Numbered from the stretch's first letter, positions 50,947 to 60,086 are shown. The stretch: 64,000 nucleotides of DNA from Streptomyces sp. NBC_01788 (GCF_035917575.1 NZ_CP109090.1:7750001-7814000); one strand, 5' to 3'. Made by a program: numbers and translations. The notes: a model not told the origin generated them from the sequence alone.

Positions 50947-52203
50947 TCAGTGGCAGTCGAGCAGTCCCGCCGACTGCTTGGCGGCCAGGATCCGGCGCAC
51001 GCTGTCGTCGACCTTGGCCCGGAAAGAGGCGTCCTGCCGCATCCGGGCCTCGACGGCCTGCGTCATCGCGGGTACGGTGCTCGGCCGCACCGTGAGGATC
51101 ATGTTTCCGCCCGCCGCGATGAAGTTCACGGCCCGCTGGGCGGGGGTGAAGGACTGCACCGCGACCGCGTTGCCGATGTCGTCCGAGATGACCACGCCCT
51201 TGAAGCCGAGCCGGCCGCGCAGCAAGTCACTGATCACCGTTGGTGAGAAGGCCGCCAGATGCTTGGGGTCGATCTTGGTGTACGTGGCCGACGACACCAT
51301 CACGAAGGGGGAGCCGGCCCGTATCCCGGCCCGGAAGGGCTCGAGGCCGGCACTGTTCGCGGTCGTCACCGAGTCCACGACGTTGGCGGTGACGTCGGTG
51401 TTGCCGATCACCTGGCCCAGCCCGGGGAAGTGCTTGAGCGTGGTCAGCACGCCCGACTGCGCGAAGCCGGCGGCGAAGGCGCCGGAGTGGGAGGTCACGG
51501 TCTCCGGAGTGTGGCCGTACTCCCGCCGGAAGGACCCGATGGGCATGTTGCGGGTGCCCAGACTGGTCGGCACCACGTCGGCGATCGGCGCCAGGTTCAG
51601 GTTGACCCCCGCCGCCTTCAGCTGCGTGGCCCAGCCGGCGGCCTGACTGCGCAGTGTCGAGGCCGGCCAGCTGCCCTGGGTCAGGCCGTTGGGCATGGCC
51701 GAGAAGCCAGGGCCGTTGAGCACCTGTACCTGGCCGCCCTCCTGGTCGGTGGCGACCAGCAGACCGACCCGGCGGCCGCCGACCTGGTCCGCCTGGCCCC
51801 GGAAGCCGTCGACCGTTTTTTTGGTCGCGGTCACTCCGGCGGTGCTGCGGCCGGTCAGCATGATGGCGCCCACGTGGTGGTCGCGCAGGGTGCGCAACTG
51901 CGCCTGGTCGGGATGGGCCGCGGAGATCCCGCCCATGAACAGCTGTCCGACCCGCTGAGCGGTGGTCATGCCGGAGAAGTAGCGGTCGGTGCAGGTGGCG
52001 GCCCCGGTCGGCGAGGGGGTGCTCGCGGCTGCGGGGGGCGGGTCGGCCGCGGTGGTGGCGGGGGACCGGGGCGAGTCGCCTATTCGCCCGGGCGTGACCG
52101 ACGCACCGCAGCCGGTGGCGGCCAGCGCCAGGGTGACCAACGGTGCCGCGCAGCGCAGGGCTGTGGAACGGCGGCTCCTGATCTGCCGGACACGTGATGT
52201 CAT
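50947..52203 (-). CDS. GH3 beta-N-acetylhexosaminidase lipoprotein
   Basis: A 418-residue exported enzyme. After a lipobox (LAATGC, Cys32) and a Ser/Pro/Ala-rich linker, the GH3 barrel has VATDQEGGQVQVL, KHFPGLGQ and the nucleophile Asp in VVISDDIG. These are the hallmarks of NagZ-type enzymes that act on peptidoglycan-derived GlcNAc. The cell-wall role fits its neighbour, a lytic transglycosylase. Alone on its transcript; a strong hairpin for the upstream gene lies 172 bases before its start. Confidence 0.9.
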   Translation of the reverse strand: MTSRVRQIRSRRSTALRCAAPLVTLALAATGCGASVTPGRIGDSPRSPATTAADPPPAAASTPSPTGAATCTDRYFSGMTTAQRVGQLFMGGISAAHPDQAQLRTLRDHHVGAIMLTGRSTAGVTATKKTVDGFRGQADQVGGRRVGLLVATDQEGGQVQVLNGPGFSAMPNGLTQGSWPASTLRSQAAGWATQLKAAGVNLNLAPIADVVPTSLGTRNMPIGSFRREYGHTPETVTSHSGAFAAGFAQSGVLTTLKHFPGLGQVIGNTDVTANVVDSVTTANSAGLEPFRAGIRAGSPFVMVSSATYTKIDPKHLAAFSPTVISDLLRGRLGFKGVVISDDIGNAVAVQSFTPAQRAVNFIAAGGNMILTVRPSTVPAMTQAVEARMRQDASFRAKVDDSVRRILAAKQSAGLLDCH

Positions 52204-52374
52204 GGGTTCGTCTCCTGGCCTGTACGGGTGCGGGGGCCTCCCCCACAGCCGCCTGTCTCGCGGCTGTTTCCTCGTGGCGAGCCGTGCCCGCCACGACCAT
52301 CACACGGTACTTTATTGGGCATTTGTCCGCCCCTTCGATGATTACGCAGGGTGCGGGCGACCCCAACGGCGGAA

Positions 52375-52417
52375 CGGGCCGGTGCCGGCAGCGGTTGTCG
52401 CTGCCGGCACCGGCCCG
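52375..52417. terminator. Terminator of the transglycosylase gene
   Basis: CGGGCCGGTGCCGGCAGCG (52375-52393) pairs perfectly with 52399-52417, a 19-bp stem with a 5-base loop. It lies 51 bases downstream of the leftward transglycosylase stop. Confidence 0.85.
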
Positions 52418-52467
52418 TGGTGCGCGTGCGTGTGTGCGTGCGCTGGATCGGTACCGCGTGGGCGGGA

Positions 52468-52995
52468 TCAGTACGCGGAGTTGACCCGGTCGATGGAACC
52501 GTAGCGGTGGGCCGCGTAGTTGGCCGCGGCGGTGATGTTGGCCACCGGGTCGGTGAGGCTGTGGGCCGTGCCGGCGACGTGGTAGGCGTTGAACGTCGGG
52601 GAGATGACCTGGAGGAGACCCTTGGACGGGGTGCCCTTGCGGGCGTTGATGTCCCAGTTGTTCTGGGCGTTGGGGTTGCCCCCGGACTCACGCATGATGT
52701 TGCGGTGCAGGCCCTCGTAGCTGCCGGGGATGCCCTTGGCCTTCATGATGGCCAGGGACTGCCGGATCCAGCCGTCGAGGTTGTTGCTGTAGCCGGACTT
52801 GCCGGTGTAGGCGGTGCGGCTGTCGGTGGAGTGGGCCGCGACCACGGAGGCGGGGTGCACCTGGGTCGCTTCGGCAGCCTGTGCGGGCGACGGCATCAGG
52901 GTCAGGGCGGCGGCAGCGGCGCCGGTCGTGGCGATGCCGGTGAGGGTGAGGGTGCGCAGACGGGCGAAGCGGGCGGTGCGAGTGGTCGTGGCCAT
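52468..52995 (-). CDS. Secreted lytic transglycosylase-like (SLT) protein
   Basis: A 175-residue secreted peptidoglycan hydrolase. A signal peptide (about 1-40, ending PAQA) is followed by a short linker and an SLT domain. The catalytic Glu103 is in NIMRESGGNPNAQNN, and GLLQV (126-130) completes the family motif. Such small SLT proteins in Streptomyces act in spore germination or wall remodelling. GGAGAG precedes the ATG. The leader upstream is a probable riboswitch. Confidence 0.9.
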   Translation of the reverse strand: MATTTRTARFARLRTLTLTGIATTGAAAAALTLMPSPAQAAEATQVHPASVVAAHSTDSRTAYTGKSGYSNNLDGWIRQSLAIMKAKGIPGSYEGLHRNIMRESGGNPNAQNNWDINARKGTPSKGLLQVISPTFNAYHVAGTAHSLTDPVANITAAANYAAHRYGSIDRVNSAY

Positions 52996-53020
52996 ACGGA
53001 AGTAACTCTCCAGTGGGGTG

Positions 53021-53147
53021 TGTCGTCAGGCGCCGACCGCAATCGTTTGCGGTGACGCTGGGGCGGTGCCCCGTGCTGCACAGACCTGAGCGGGCGGAGC
53101 CGGCGGAGTTCGCCGGGTCGTCCGTCTCGTGGCTCGGAGCAACGACA
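53021..53147 (-). ncRNA. Structured leader, probable ydaO/yuaA (c-di-AMP) riboswitch
   Basis: The 5' leader of the transglycosylase gene folds as a closed domain. TGTCGT (minus strand at 53147-53142) pairs with ACGACA (53026-53021). Inside are three hairpins: CCGGCG-AACTC-CGCCGG, GGGGC-ACC-GCCCC and CCGCAA-ACGA-TTGCGG. In Streptomyces, c-di-AMP riboswitches precede rpf and other cell-wall hydrolase genes. The layout fits, but I have not matched the full consensus. Confidence 0.6.
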
Positions 53148-53699
53148 GCAATGGTTAGCCGCCGGCCGGTCGGCGCGCAATCATGTGACGTACTACCCGA
53201 CTGCGTAGTAAATGCCCGAAATGCTCCATCTTGGGGCATTCCTCGCTGCCTATGGCCGTCCGCTCGCTACGACCGGCATTAGGACGTGATCTGGCTCCTA
53301 TGCGTGGCGTCACATCATCGGGCTCTCTCGGGGCCGAAAAAAGCCCCCAAAACGGACAAGGGGACCCTTTGGGGGGAGGGGGTCCCCGGAAGGCGGGAAA
53401 AGGGCCCCCTCGATCCAAAGGGGACCTTTGAGGTTCTCAAAGCAGAAGTGTTAACGTTTCGCCGTGAAGACAGCAGCCGCGTACCGCGCAGACGCCCCTT
53501 ACGGCGCCTGCCGCGCCGTCATGGGCGTACCGCTCGTGGCTCGCCTGCATGTCGATCTCTGCCGCTGCGTGTCCGCGGCTTGTCGCGCCTGACCGCGAAC
53601 TCATCGATGCGGCGGCGCCGTTGCCCCGTCTTCTGGGCGCCGCTCCTGTAACCCCCCGCTCGAAATCACCTTTCCGCGCGTCCCTACTGGAGTGTGTCC
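53148..53699. other. Unusual G/A-rich intergenic region upstream of the symporter
   Basis: About 550 bases. At 53211-53240 is AATGCCC-N16-GGGCATT, a palindrome next to the transglycosylase promoter. From 53335 to 53440 lies a patch rich in G and A runs. Hairpins there are GGGGACC/GGTCCCC (53360-53387) and CAAAGG/CCTTTG (53416-53430), which share the element AAGGGGACC. GTTAACGTTTCGCC at 53450-53463 is AT-richer and could hold the symporter promoter. No gene is supported. Confidence 0.45.
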
Positions 53700-55037
53700 G
53701 TGTCCGCGAACACCGCCGATCCGAAGCCCGCGAACTCCGGCTTCCGGATACCCGTCCCCTTCTGGGCCCAAGTCCTGATCGGCCTCGCCGTCGGCCTGAT
53801 CCTCGGCTTCGTCGCCCGTACCTTCGACGTGTCCTGGCTCGCCACCACCCTCGACAAGGTGGGCGGCATCTTCGTTCAGCTCCTGAAGCTGGCCGTGGCA
53901 CCGCTGGTCTTCTTCGCGATCCTGGTGTCGATCACCAACCTGCGGAAGGTCAACAACGCGGCCCGCCTGGCCGGCCGGACCCTCCTCTGGTTCATGATCA
54001 CCTCGTTGATCGCGGTCGTCATCGGCCTCGTCATCGGGCTGGTCTCCAACCCGGGCTCCGGCTCCGCCCTCACCCCGGCCGACGGCGGCAGGCCGGACCA
54101 CGCCGGCGGCTGGCTCGACTTCCTCACCGGCATCATCCCGACCGACGTCATGACGCCGTTCACCGAACTGAACGTGCTTCAGATCGTCTTCATGGCGGTC
54201 GTCGCCGGTATCGCGATCCTCAAGATCGGCGAGAAGGCCCAGCCGGTTCTCGCGCTCTCCGAGTCCATCCTGGAGCTGCTCCAGAAGGCCCTGTGGTGGG
54301 TGATCCTGCTCGCCCCGATCGGCTCCGCGGGCCTGATCGGCCGCGCCATCGTGCAGTACGGCTGGGACCTGCTCGGCAACTACGCGACCTTCACCGCCGA
54401 CATCTACATCGGCTGCGCCCTGGTCCTGTTCGGTGTCTACCCGCTGCTGCTCGCCGTCGTCGGGAAGCTGAACCCGATCCAGTTCTTCAAGGGCGCCTGG
54501 CCCGCCATCCAGCTGGCGTTCGTCTCCCGCTCCTCGGTCGGCACCATGCCGGTCACCCAGCAGTCGGCGATCCGCCTCGGCGTCCCGAAGGACTACGCCT
54601 CCTTCGCCGTGCCGTTCGGCGCGACGACCAAGATGGACGGCTGCGCGGCCATCTACCCGGCCATCTCCGCGATTTTCGTGGCGCAGATCTTCGATGTGCA
54701 GCTCGGCGTCAAGGAGTACCTGCTCATCGCCTTCGTCTCGGTCTTCGGTTCGGCGGCCACCGCCGGTCTGACGGGCGCCACCGTCATGCTGACGCTCACG
54801 CTGTCCACCCTCGGCCTGCCGATGGAGGGTGTGGGTCTGCTGCTCGCCATCGACCCGATCCTGGACATGATGCGCACGGCGACCAACGTCGCCGGTCAGG
54901 CGCTCGTCCCGGTGCTCGTCTCCGCCCGTGAGAAGATCCTGGACCACGCGAAGTACGACAGCGCCTCGGGCTCCCCGGCCGACCGCGTGGAGAGCCTCTA
55001 CGACGACCCGACGCAGGCGGCCCCGGTTTCCGCCTGA
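53700..55037 (+). CDS. Dicarboxylate/amino acid:cation symporter (DctA/GltP family)
   Basis: A 445-residue membrane transporter. Typical features are IFVQLLKLAVAPLVFFAILVSI, the serine-rich loop SRSSVGTMPVTQ, the PFGATTKMDGCAAIYPAISAIFVAQI region and DPILDMMRTATNVAGQ, where Asp/Asn/Thr residues bind substrate and cation. It imports C4-dicarboxylates, aspartate or glutamate. GTG 53700 is favoured because GGAG lies 7 bases before it; GTG 53694 gives two more residues. Confidence 0.93.
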   Translation: MSANTADPKPANSGFRIPVPFWAQVLIGLAVGLILGFVARTFDVSWLATTLDKVGGIFVQLLKLAVAPLVFFAILVSITNLRKVNNAARLAGRTLLWFMITSLIAVVIGLVIGLVSNPGSGSALTPADGGRPDHAGGWLDFLTGIIPTDVMTPFTELNVLQIVFMAVVAGIAILKIGEKAQPVLALSESILELLQKALWWVILLAPIGSAGLIGRAIVQYGWDLLGNYATFTADIYIGCALVLFGVYPLLLAVVGKLNPIQFFKGAWPAIQLAFVSRSSVGTMPVTQQSAIRLGVPKDYASFAVPFGATTKMDGCAAIYPAISAIFVAQIFDVQLGVKEYLLIAFVSVFGSAATAGLTGATVMLTLTLSTLGLPMEGVGLLLAIDPILDMMRTATNVAGQALVPVLVSAREKILDHAKYDSASGSPADRVESLYDDPTQAAPVSA

Positions 55038-55066
55038 CGCCCACTCCCCTCAGGGGGCCGCAACAT

Positions 55067-55103
55067 CCTCCGCCCTGCCGGCAGTTGGCCGGCAGGGCGG
55101 AGG
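55067..55103. terminator. Bidirectional terminator
   Basis: CCTCCGCCCTGCCGGC (55067-55082) and GCCGGCAGGGCGGAGG (55088-55103) form a perfect 16-bp stem with a 5-base loop. It lies between the convergent symporter and secreted-peptide genes. Confidence 0.88.
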
Positions 55104-55120
55104 TGCGTTTCCTGAGGCGG

Positions 55121-55351
55121 TTACTTCTTGTGGCAGCCCCACTTGCCGTTGACCTTCTTGAGGTGCTCACCCTTCGGGCACTTCTTGTGCGGCATCTTGG
55201 TGGGGTCCGGCACGGCCGCGTGGTGACTGCTGGTCACCTTGGTGTTCGCCGGTGCCGCGAGGGCGGTTCCTGCAGATGCCACGGCTGCTCCACTGGCGAG
55301 CATGCCCGCGGCGACGCTGGCGGTCAGAGCGCGCATCATCCTGCTTCGCAT
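55121..55351 (-). CDS. Small secreted cationic peptide with two cysteines
   Basis: A 76-residue protein. A signal peptide (about 1-33, ending ALAAP) leaves a mature chain of about 43 residues, ending KKCPKGEHLKKVNGKWGCHKK. The two cysteines, 15 residues apart, could form a disulfide in a small cationic loop. The function is unknown; an antimicrobial, wall-binding or signalling peptide are possible. GAAAGG precedes ATG 55351. Confidence 0.7.
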   Translation of the reverse strand: MRSRMMRALTASVAAGMLASGAAVASAGTALAAPANTKVTSSHHAAVPDPTKMPHKKCPKGEHLKKVNGKWGCHKK

Positions 55352-55542
55352 GATCGACAGCCTTTCTGTAGTCGGCGTCACTGCCTCTCAGTTCGATTCT
55401 TGGCACCGCCCCCCGCAGCCCGCATCTCGATCACGGGCGAACTCGCGCCCGCGAACCCGGCTTTCCGCCTGAATCCCGGCCTTGGGCCGCCGTGGAAACA
55501 AGAACACGCCGTGCACCGCCGACTCCCGTAAAGTTCCCGGTC

Positions 55543-56055
55543 ATGACCGAGTTGCGCGGCGCGTTCGTCCTCCTCCGCCCCACGGTCCGCGAGGACATCC
55601 CCGCCCTGGCCGAGATCCGGGCCACACCGGAAGTACGCGCACGCTGGAGGGGCGGGGACGACCTCGCGGCGGACATCGCCGCCCATCTGGAGGACTCCGG
55701 CATCCGGTGCCTGACCATCCACCACCGGCAGCGGCCCGTCGGCATGATCCAGTGGCACGCCGAGGAGGAGCCGGACTACCGGCACGCCGGGATCGACATC
55801 TTCCTCGATCCCGCGGTGCACGGCAGAGGCCTTGGCGCCGACGCCGTACGGACCCTGGCCCGCCATCTCGTCGACGCCCACGGCCACCACCGCCTGGTCA
55901 TCGACCCGGCAGCCGACAACGCCGCCGCGATCCGCTGCTACACCAAGGTGGGCTTCCGGCCGGTCGGTGTCATGCGGCGGTACGAGCGCGGCGCCGACGG
56001 CACCTGGCACGACGGCCTCCTGATGGACCTCCTCGCCGACGAACTGGTGCGGTGA
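55543..56055 (+). CDS. GNAT acetyltransferase (AAC(6')-like)
   Basis: A 170-residue acetyltransferase. The fold starts GAFVLLRPTVREDIPALAEI and includes the acetyl-CoA loop HGRGLGADAVRTLARHL, then NAAAIRCYTKVGFRPVGVMRRYER. This arrangement is shared with aminoglycoside 6'-N-acetyltransferases and RimJ-like enzymes, but nothing here proves resistance. ATG 55543 has only a weak ribosome-binding site. It lies 122 bases upstream of an MFS transporter in the same direction. Confidence 0.85.
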   Translation: MTELRGAFVLLRPTVREDIPALAEIRATPEVRARWRGGDDLAADIAAHLEDSGIRCLTIHHRQRPVGMIQWHAEEEPDYRHAGIDIFLDPAVHGRGLGADAVRTLARHLVDAHGHHRLVIDPAADNAAAIRCYTKVGFRPVGVMRRYERGADGTWHDGLLMDLLADELVR

Positions 56056-56177
56056 GGACGGTGACGCGGCAGATCATGGCGCGGCGGACGACGACGGGGC
56101 GCACCTGCGTTAATCCATGGATGTATGGAGTAGTGTGCTCGCAGTTCTCGTAGGACGCCCGGAAGGAGCCCCATCCC

Positions 56178-57440
56178 GTGACGAGCACCGCGGCTTCGTC
56201 CGCCCTCGCCGCCGGTCCCGACGTGCAGCGCCGCATCCTGAGAGTCCTCGTCGCCTCCCAGATCCTCAGCGGGGCCGGGCTCGCGGCGGGCATCACCGTC
56301 GGGGCGCTGCTGGCCCAGGACATGCTCGGCACCGCGGGTCTGGCCGGACTGCCCAGCGCCCTGTTCACCGCGGGCAGCGCGTTCGCCGCGATAGCCGTCG
56401 GCCGGCTGTCCCAGGCCCGGGGCCGCCGTCCGGGCCTGGCCGCCGGATACCTCACCGGCGCGGTCGGCAGCGCCGGCGTCCTCGCCGCCGCGGCCCTCGG
56501 CAGCCCCGTCCTCTTGTTCACCGCACTGTTCGTCTACGGTGCCGGCACCGCCACCAACCTCCAGGCCCGCTACGCCGGCGCCGACCTCGCCGCCCCCACG
56601 CACCGCGCCCGCGCCGTGTCCACCGTCCTGGTCGCCACCACCCTCGGCGGCGTCGCCGGCCCCAACCTGGCCGCCCCCACCGGCGACCTCGCCACCTTCC
56701 TCGGCATCCCCCGCCTGGCCGGCCCCTTCCTTCTCTCCGGGGCCGCGTACGCGGCGGCCGCCTGCGTCCTCGCGCTCCGGCTGCGCCCCGACCCCCTCCT
56801 GCTGGCCCGCAGCCTCGCCGAAGCCGAGCAGAGCCCCGCCGCGCAGCCCGCGCAGGCCGGCCCGGCCGTCGAAGGGGCGCCGGAGAGGCCGCGCGGCGGT
56901 GTGGTGCTCGGAGCCCTGGTCATGGTCCTCACCCAGCTCGTCATGGTCGCGGTGATGACCATGACGCCGGTCCACCTGCACGACCACGGCCACGGCACCG
57001 CCGCCTCCGGCCTGGTCATCGCCATCCACGTCGGCGCGATGTACCTGCCCTCGCCGCTGACCGGCCGCCTCGTCGACCGCTACGGCCGGGTCGCGGTCGC
57101 CGCCGCCTCCGGGGTCACCCTCCTGGTCGCGGGCCTGGTCGCGGCCCTCGCCCCCGGCGACTCCGTCGCCCTGCTGGCACTCGCCCTGGCGCTGCTCGGC
57201 CTGGGCTGGAACTTCGGACTCGTCTCGGGCACCGCGATCATCACCGACACGGTGCCCCTGGCCACCCGCGCCAAGACCCAGGGCATGGTGGACGTCTCCA
57301 TCGCCATCGCGGGCGCCACCGGGGGACTGGCCTCCGGCATCGTCGTGGACCTCGCCGGCTATCCCGTCCTCGCCCTGACCGCGGGTGTCCTCGCCCTCGC
57401 CGTCCTTCCCGCCATCGCCGTCACCGCCCACCGCCGATGA
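56178..57440 (+). CDS. Major facilitator superfamily transporter
   Basis: A 420-residue polytopic protein with 12 predicted helices and the loop motif GRLSQARGRRPGLAAGYL between helices 2 and 3. It is probably an exporter. GTG 56178 follows GGAAGGAG. Upstream, 56112-56134, is an AT-richer patch with CCATGGATGTATGG, a possible operator. It converges on the decarboxylase gene with 7 bases between stops. Confidence 0.88.
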   Translation: MTSTAASSALAAGPDVQRRILRVLVASQILSGAGLAAGITVGALLAQDMLGTAGLAGLPSALFTAGSAFAAIAVGRLSQARGRRPGLAAGYLTGAVGSAGVLAAAALGSPVLLFTALFVYGAGTATNLQARYAGADLAAPTHRARAVSTVLVATTLGGVAGPNLAAPTGDLATFLGIPRLAGPFLLSGAAYAAAACVLALRLRPDPLLLARSLAEAEQSPAAQPAQAGPAVEGAPERPRGGVVLGALVMVLTQLVMVAVMTMTPVHLHDHGHGTAASGLVIAIHVGAMYLPSPLTGRLVDRYGRVAVAAASGVTLLVAGLVAALAPGDSVALLALALALLGLGWNFGLVSGTAIITDTVPLATRAKTQGMVDVSIAIAGATGGLASGIVVDLAGYPVLALTAGVLALAVLPAIAVTAHRR

Positions 57441-57447
57441 AGCGGGG

Positions 57448-59166
57448 TCAGATCTGGACTCCCGGGCGGTGCTGGGGGCCGCGCGGGCCGTAGTCGATGT
57501 CCGCCATGCGGTGTCCGGAGGCGACGGCGGTCGGCGGCGCGTCGTACTTGTCCATGATCGCCTCGATGAAGATCATGCTGTCGTGCGGTGCCGCGAGCGC
57601 GTCCCTCAGTTCGGCCGGGGTCCGCACGACGGCCGTCCGGGCGTTCGTCCCGGGATGGAGGACCCTCGGGAGGTCGGCGTACGCCCAGTTGGCGACGTCG
57701 TTGAAGCGCCCGTCCCTGCCGCAGATGGTCCGCTCGATGGTGTAACCGCCGTTGTTGATCAGGAAGATGACCGGCTTCAGGCTGTGCCTGAGCATGGTGG
57801 ACACCTCCTGCGCCGTGAGCTGGAAGGATCCGTCGCCCACGAACAGCAGGTGGCGGCGTTCCGGCGCGGCCAGGAGCGTGCCCAGGACCGCCCCCACGCT
57901 GTAACCGATCGAACCCCAGACGGCCTGCGTGACGATGGGGCACCGCGGCGGCAGGTCCAGGCCCCAGCAGCCGGCCTCGGAGGTGCCGTCCTCGGCGATG
58001 AGTACGTCGCCCTCGCGGACGAAGTCCTGGACGACGCTCCAGTACGCCGCCTGGGTCAGCGGATCGGACCCCGCCACCCCTCCGGGCTCTCGCGGTGTAC
58101 GCGCCGGACGTGAGTATCCGGATTCCCTGCCCTGGACGCTGTCCGCGACCCGGCGGAGCAGTTCCTTCAGATGGACGCCCTGGTAGTTCTCCGGGCCGAT
58201 GTCCACACCGTCCCCGCGGGCGTCGATCCGGCCCGGCGGGAGCCCGTCGCTGAAGCCGCCGCAGGTGGTGTCCACCCGCCGCACCCCGATCGCCAGCAGC
58301 CCGTCGCTGTGCTCCACCGCCTCGCGGATCTCGGGCTTGCTGCCCGAACCCGCGTACAGACCGAGGAAATACGGGCTGTTCTCGTCGACGATCCCCTTGC
58401 AGGTGTTCATGGCCGCGATCGGGGCCTTCAGCTTGGCGGCCAACTCCAAAAGCTCACCCGTCACCTGGAAGCGGTCCGCGTCGAGGTCGAGCAGAATCGC
58501 CGGCGAACGGGCATTGCTGAGGCGCGTGACGATCGCGCCGGCACACGCCGCCAGCCGCTCCGGGTCGCTCCTCGGCATCGCGAGCACCAGCGGCTCCGAC
58601 GGAACCTCGACGTCCAGGTGCGCGATGTCGGAGGGCAGTTCCATGTAGACCGGAAGCTTGCGCCGCCAGGCGGTCAGGATGAGCCGGTCGATCTCCGCCA
58701 CGGCGTTCTGCGGTGTCAGCCGGGCCTGTGCCGCGGTGACCTGCGTGTAGCCGCGCAGCACGTCGTCGTACTCGGGCTCCCCGGAGGTGTGGTGCATCCG
58801 GAGTTCGCGGTCGAGCGCCTTCAGCGGAACCGATCCGCAGACGCAGACGACGGGAACGTGCTCGCTGTAGGCGCCCGCGACACCGTTGATGGCGCTCCAC
58901 GCCCCGACCCCGTGGGTCACGACGAGCCCGGAGATCCCGTTCATCCGCGCGTAACCGTCGGCGGCGTAGGAGGCGTTCAACTCGTTGCAGTTGCCGACCC
59001 ACATGAAGTCGTGGCGCTCCTCCATCTGAAGGAGGAACTCGAGGTTGTAGTCACCCGCGACACCGAAGAGGTGCCCGATGCCCGCCTCCCGCAGGCGCCG
59101 CAGGAGGAAGTCACCGATGGTCGCCGTCGACGACGCGGTCGTGGGCGGTGTGGTCGTAGTCGTCAT
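57448..59166 (-). CDS. Thiamine-diphosphate decarboxylase (pyruvate/indolepyruvate decarboxylase-like)
   Basis: A 572-residue ThDP enzyme. The cofactor-activating Glu62 is in GNCNELNASYAADGYAR, the catalytic His pair is His125-His126 (MHHTSG), the ThDP/Mg motif runs GDGSFQLTAQEV to NNGGYT (444-476), and Glu478 (GYTIE) is the second active-site acid. Together these are specific to 2-keto acid decarboxylases that release aldehydes, such as pyruvate or indolepyruvate decarboxylase. The natural substrate is unknown. Pyruvate decarboxylase-type enzymes are uncommon in Streptomyces. It follows the encapsulin gene in the same direction, 85 bases away. Confidence 0.92.
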   Translation of the reverse strand: MTTTTTPPTTASSTATIGDFLLRRLREAGIGHLFGVAGDYNLEFLLQMEERHDFMWVGNCNELNASYAADGYARMNGISGLVVTHGVGAWSAINGVAGAYSEHVPVVCVCGSVPLKALDRELRMHHTSGEPEYDDVLRGYTQVTAAQARLTPQNAVAEIDRLILTAWRRKLPVYMELPSDIAHLDVEVPSEPLVLAMPRSDPERLAACAGAIVTRLSNARSPAILLDLDADRFQVTGELLELAAKLKAPIAAMNTCKGIVDENSPYFLGLYAGSGSKPEIREAVEHSDGLLAIGVRRVDTTCGGFSDGLPPGRIDARGDGVDIGPENYQGVHLKELLRRVADSVQGRESGYSRPARTPREPGGVAGSDPLTQAAYWSVVQDFVREGDVLIAEDGTSEAGCWGLDLPPRCPIVTQAVWGSIGYSVGAVLGTLLAAPERRHLLFVGDGSFQLTAQEVSTMLRHSLKPVIFLINNGGYTIERTICGRDGRFNDVANWAYADLPRVLHPGTNARTAVVRTPAELRDALAAPHDSMIFIEAIMDKYDAPPTAVASGHRMADIDYGPRGPQHRPGVQI

Positions 59167-59251
59167 GATGTCCCGTCCCCTGCCGGGCGGTTTCGTCGGG
59201 AATCCCCCGTATGGTGGCCTTCATGTCCGCCCCCGCCGCGGCCGCCGTGGA

Positions 59252-60067
59252 TCAGCCGGACGAGGACGTCGACTCCCGTGCGGGTACGACGGCTTCGCCG
59301 GTGTGTACGAGGAAGGTCAGCGTCTCCTGGAAGTACAGACGGATGCTGGTGTCGTCGTGCGACAGGTAACCGATGGACAGGTCCTGGCCGAGACGCAGTT
59401 CGAAGTCCCCGCCCCGCGTCGACAGCAGGAACGCCCCGTCTATGGCGGGCGCCCAGACGATGTCGCCGTCCAGCACCCGGCCGATGTGTTCGATGATCGG
59501 GTAGCCGTAGTCGGAGGTCTCGCTGACCGCGGTGTACGCCGCGGCGCTCAGCGCCAGTGCGTACGGGCCGCCGACCCCCGCGAGCCGCAACTCGGTCAGG
59601 GCCTTGCTGACGACGTCCGGGAACTGGCGTGTCTCGGCCGGCAGGGTCACGGCGGAGTTGGACGAACTCTCCCGCAGACCGGCGATGTCCGCGGACGGGT
59701 AGCCCTCGAACACGGCACGGTCCTCGGCGAAGGCGATCTGCCGCGCGGCGTCCTTGACCGGCTGCCAGTCCGCGTCCTTGGCCCCGCGTGCGACGTCGTC
59801 GACCTGCTGCCGGTCCACGGTGAACGGCACCCGCAGCTCGACCAGCGGCTGGAACCGGCGTACGCGCGCCTCGACCCCTTCGGCCGGAGCCGCCACGGTC
59901 CGCAGGTGCCCGGTCCCCACACCGGCCGACTCCGGGCCGCCCGGCTCGGGCACGTCGACGACGCGGCGGGCCGCGACGTGCCGTTTGAACGTACGCCGGG
60001 CCTCCTCCTCCAGATCGGCCCACGCGGCGGCGGAGATGGGTGCCAGTTCGCGGTGCAGATTGTCCAT
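59252..60067 (-). CDS. Family 1 encapsulin shell protein
   Basis: A 271-residue HK97-fold shell protein. The start MDNLHRELAPISAAAWADLEEEARRTF is the usual encapsulin N-terminus. It continues with RVVDVPEPGG, REVEL-type VELRVPFTV and GRRGGDFELRLGQDLSIGY near the C-terminus. Subunits assemble into a nanocompartment that encloses cargo enzymes carrying a C-terminal peptide. It lies 19 bases after the DyP peroxidase gene, whose C-terminus is such a peptide. AGGAGG precedes the ATG by 12 bases. Confidence 0.93.
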   Translation of the reverse strand: MDNLHRELAPISAAAWADLEEEARRTFKRHVAARRVVDVPEPGGPESAGVGTGHLRTVAAPAEGVEARVRRFQPLVELRVPFTVDRQQVDDVARGAKDADWQPVKDAARQIAFAEDRAVFEGYPSADIAGLRESSSNSAVTLPAETRQFPDVVSKALTELRLAGVGGPYALALSAAAYTAVSETSDYGYPIIEHIGRVLDGDIVWAPAIDGAFLLSTRGGDFELRLGQDLSIGYLSHDDTSIRLYFQETLTFLVHTGEAVVPARESTSSSG

Positions 60068-60086
60068 CGCGGATGCTCGCCTCCTG

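Noticed and set aside
55543..56055. An aminoglycoside resistance gene
   Set aside because: The GNAT fold resembles AAC(6') enzymes, but this family also includes many non-resistance acetyltransferases and no specific residues prove it.
57448..59166. The decarboxylase as an encapsulin cargo
   Set aside because: Its C-terminus (PRGPQHRPGVQI) does not resemble the SLGIGSL-type loading peptide, so only proximity links it.
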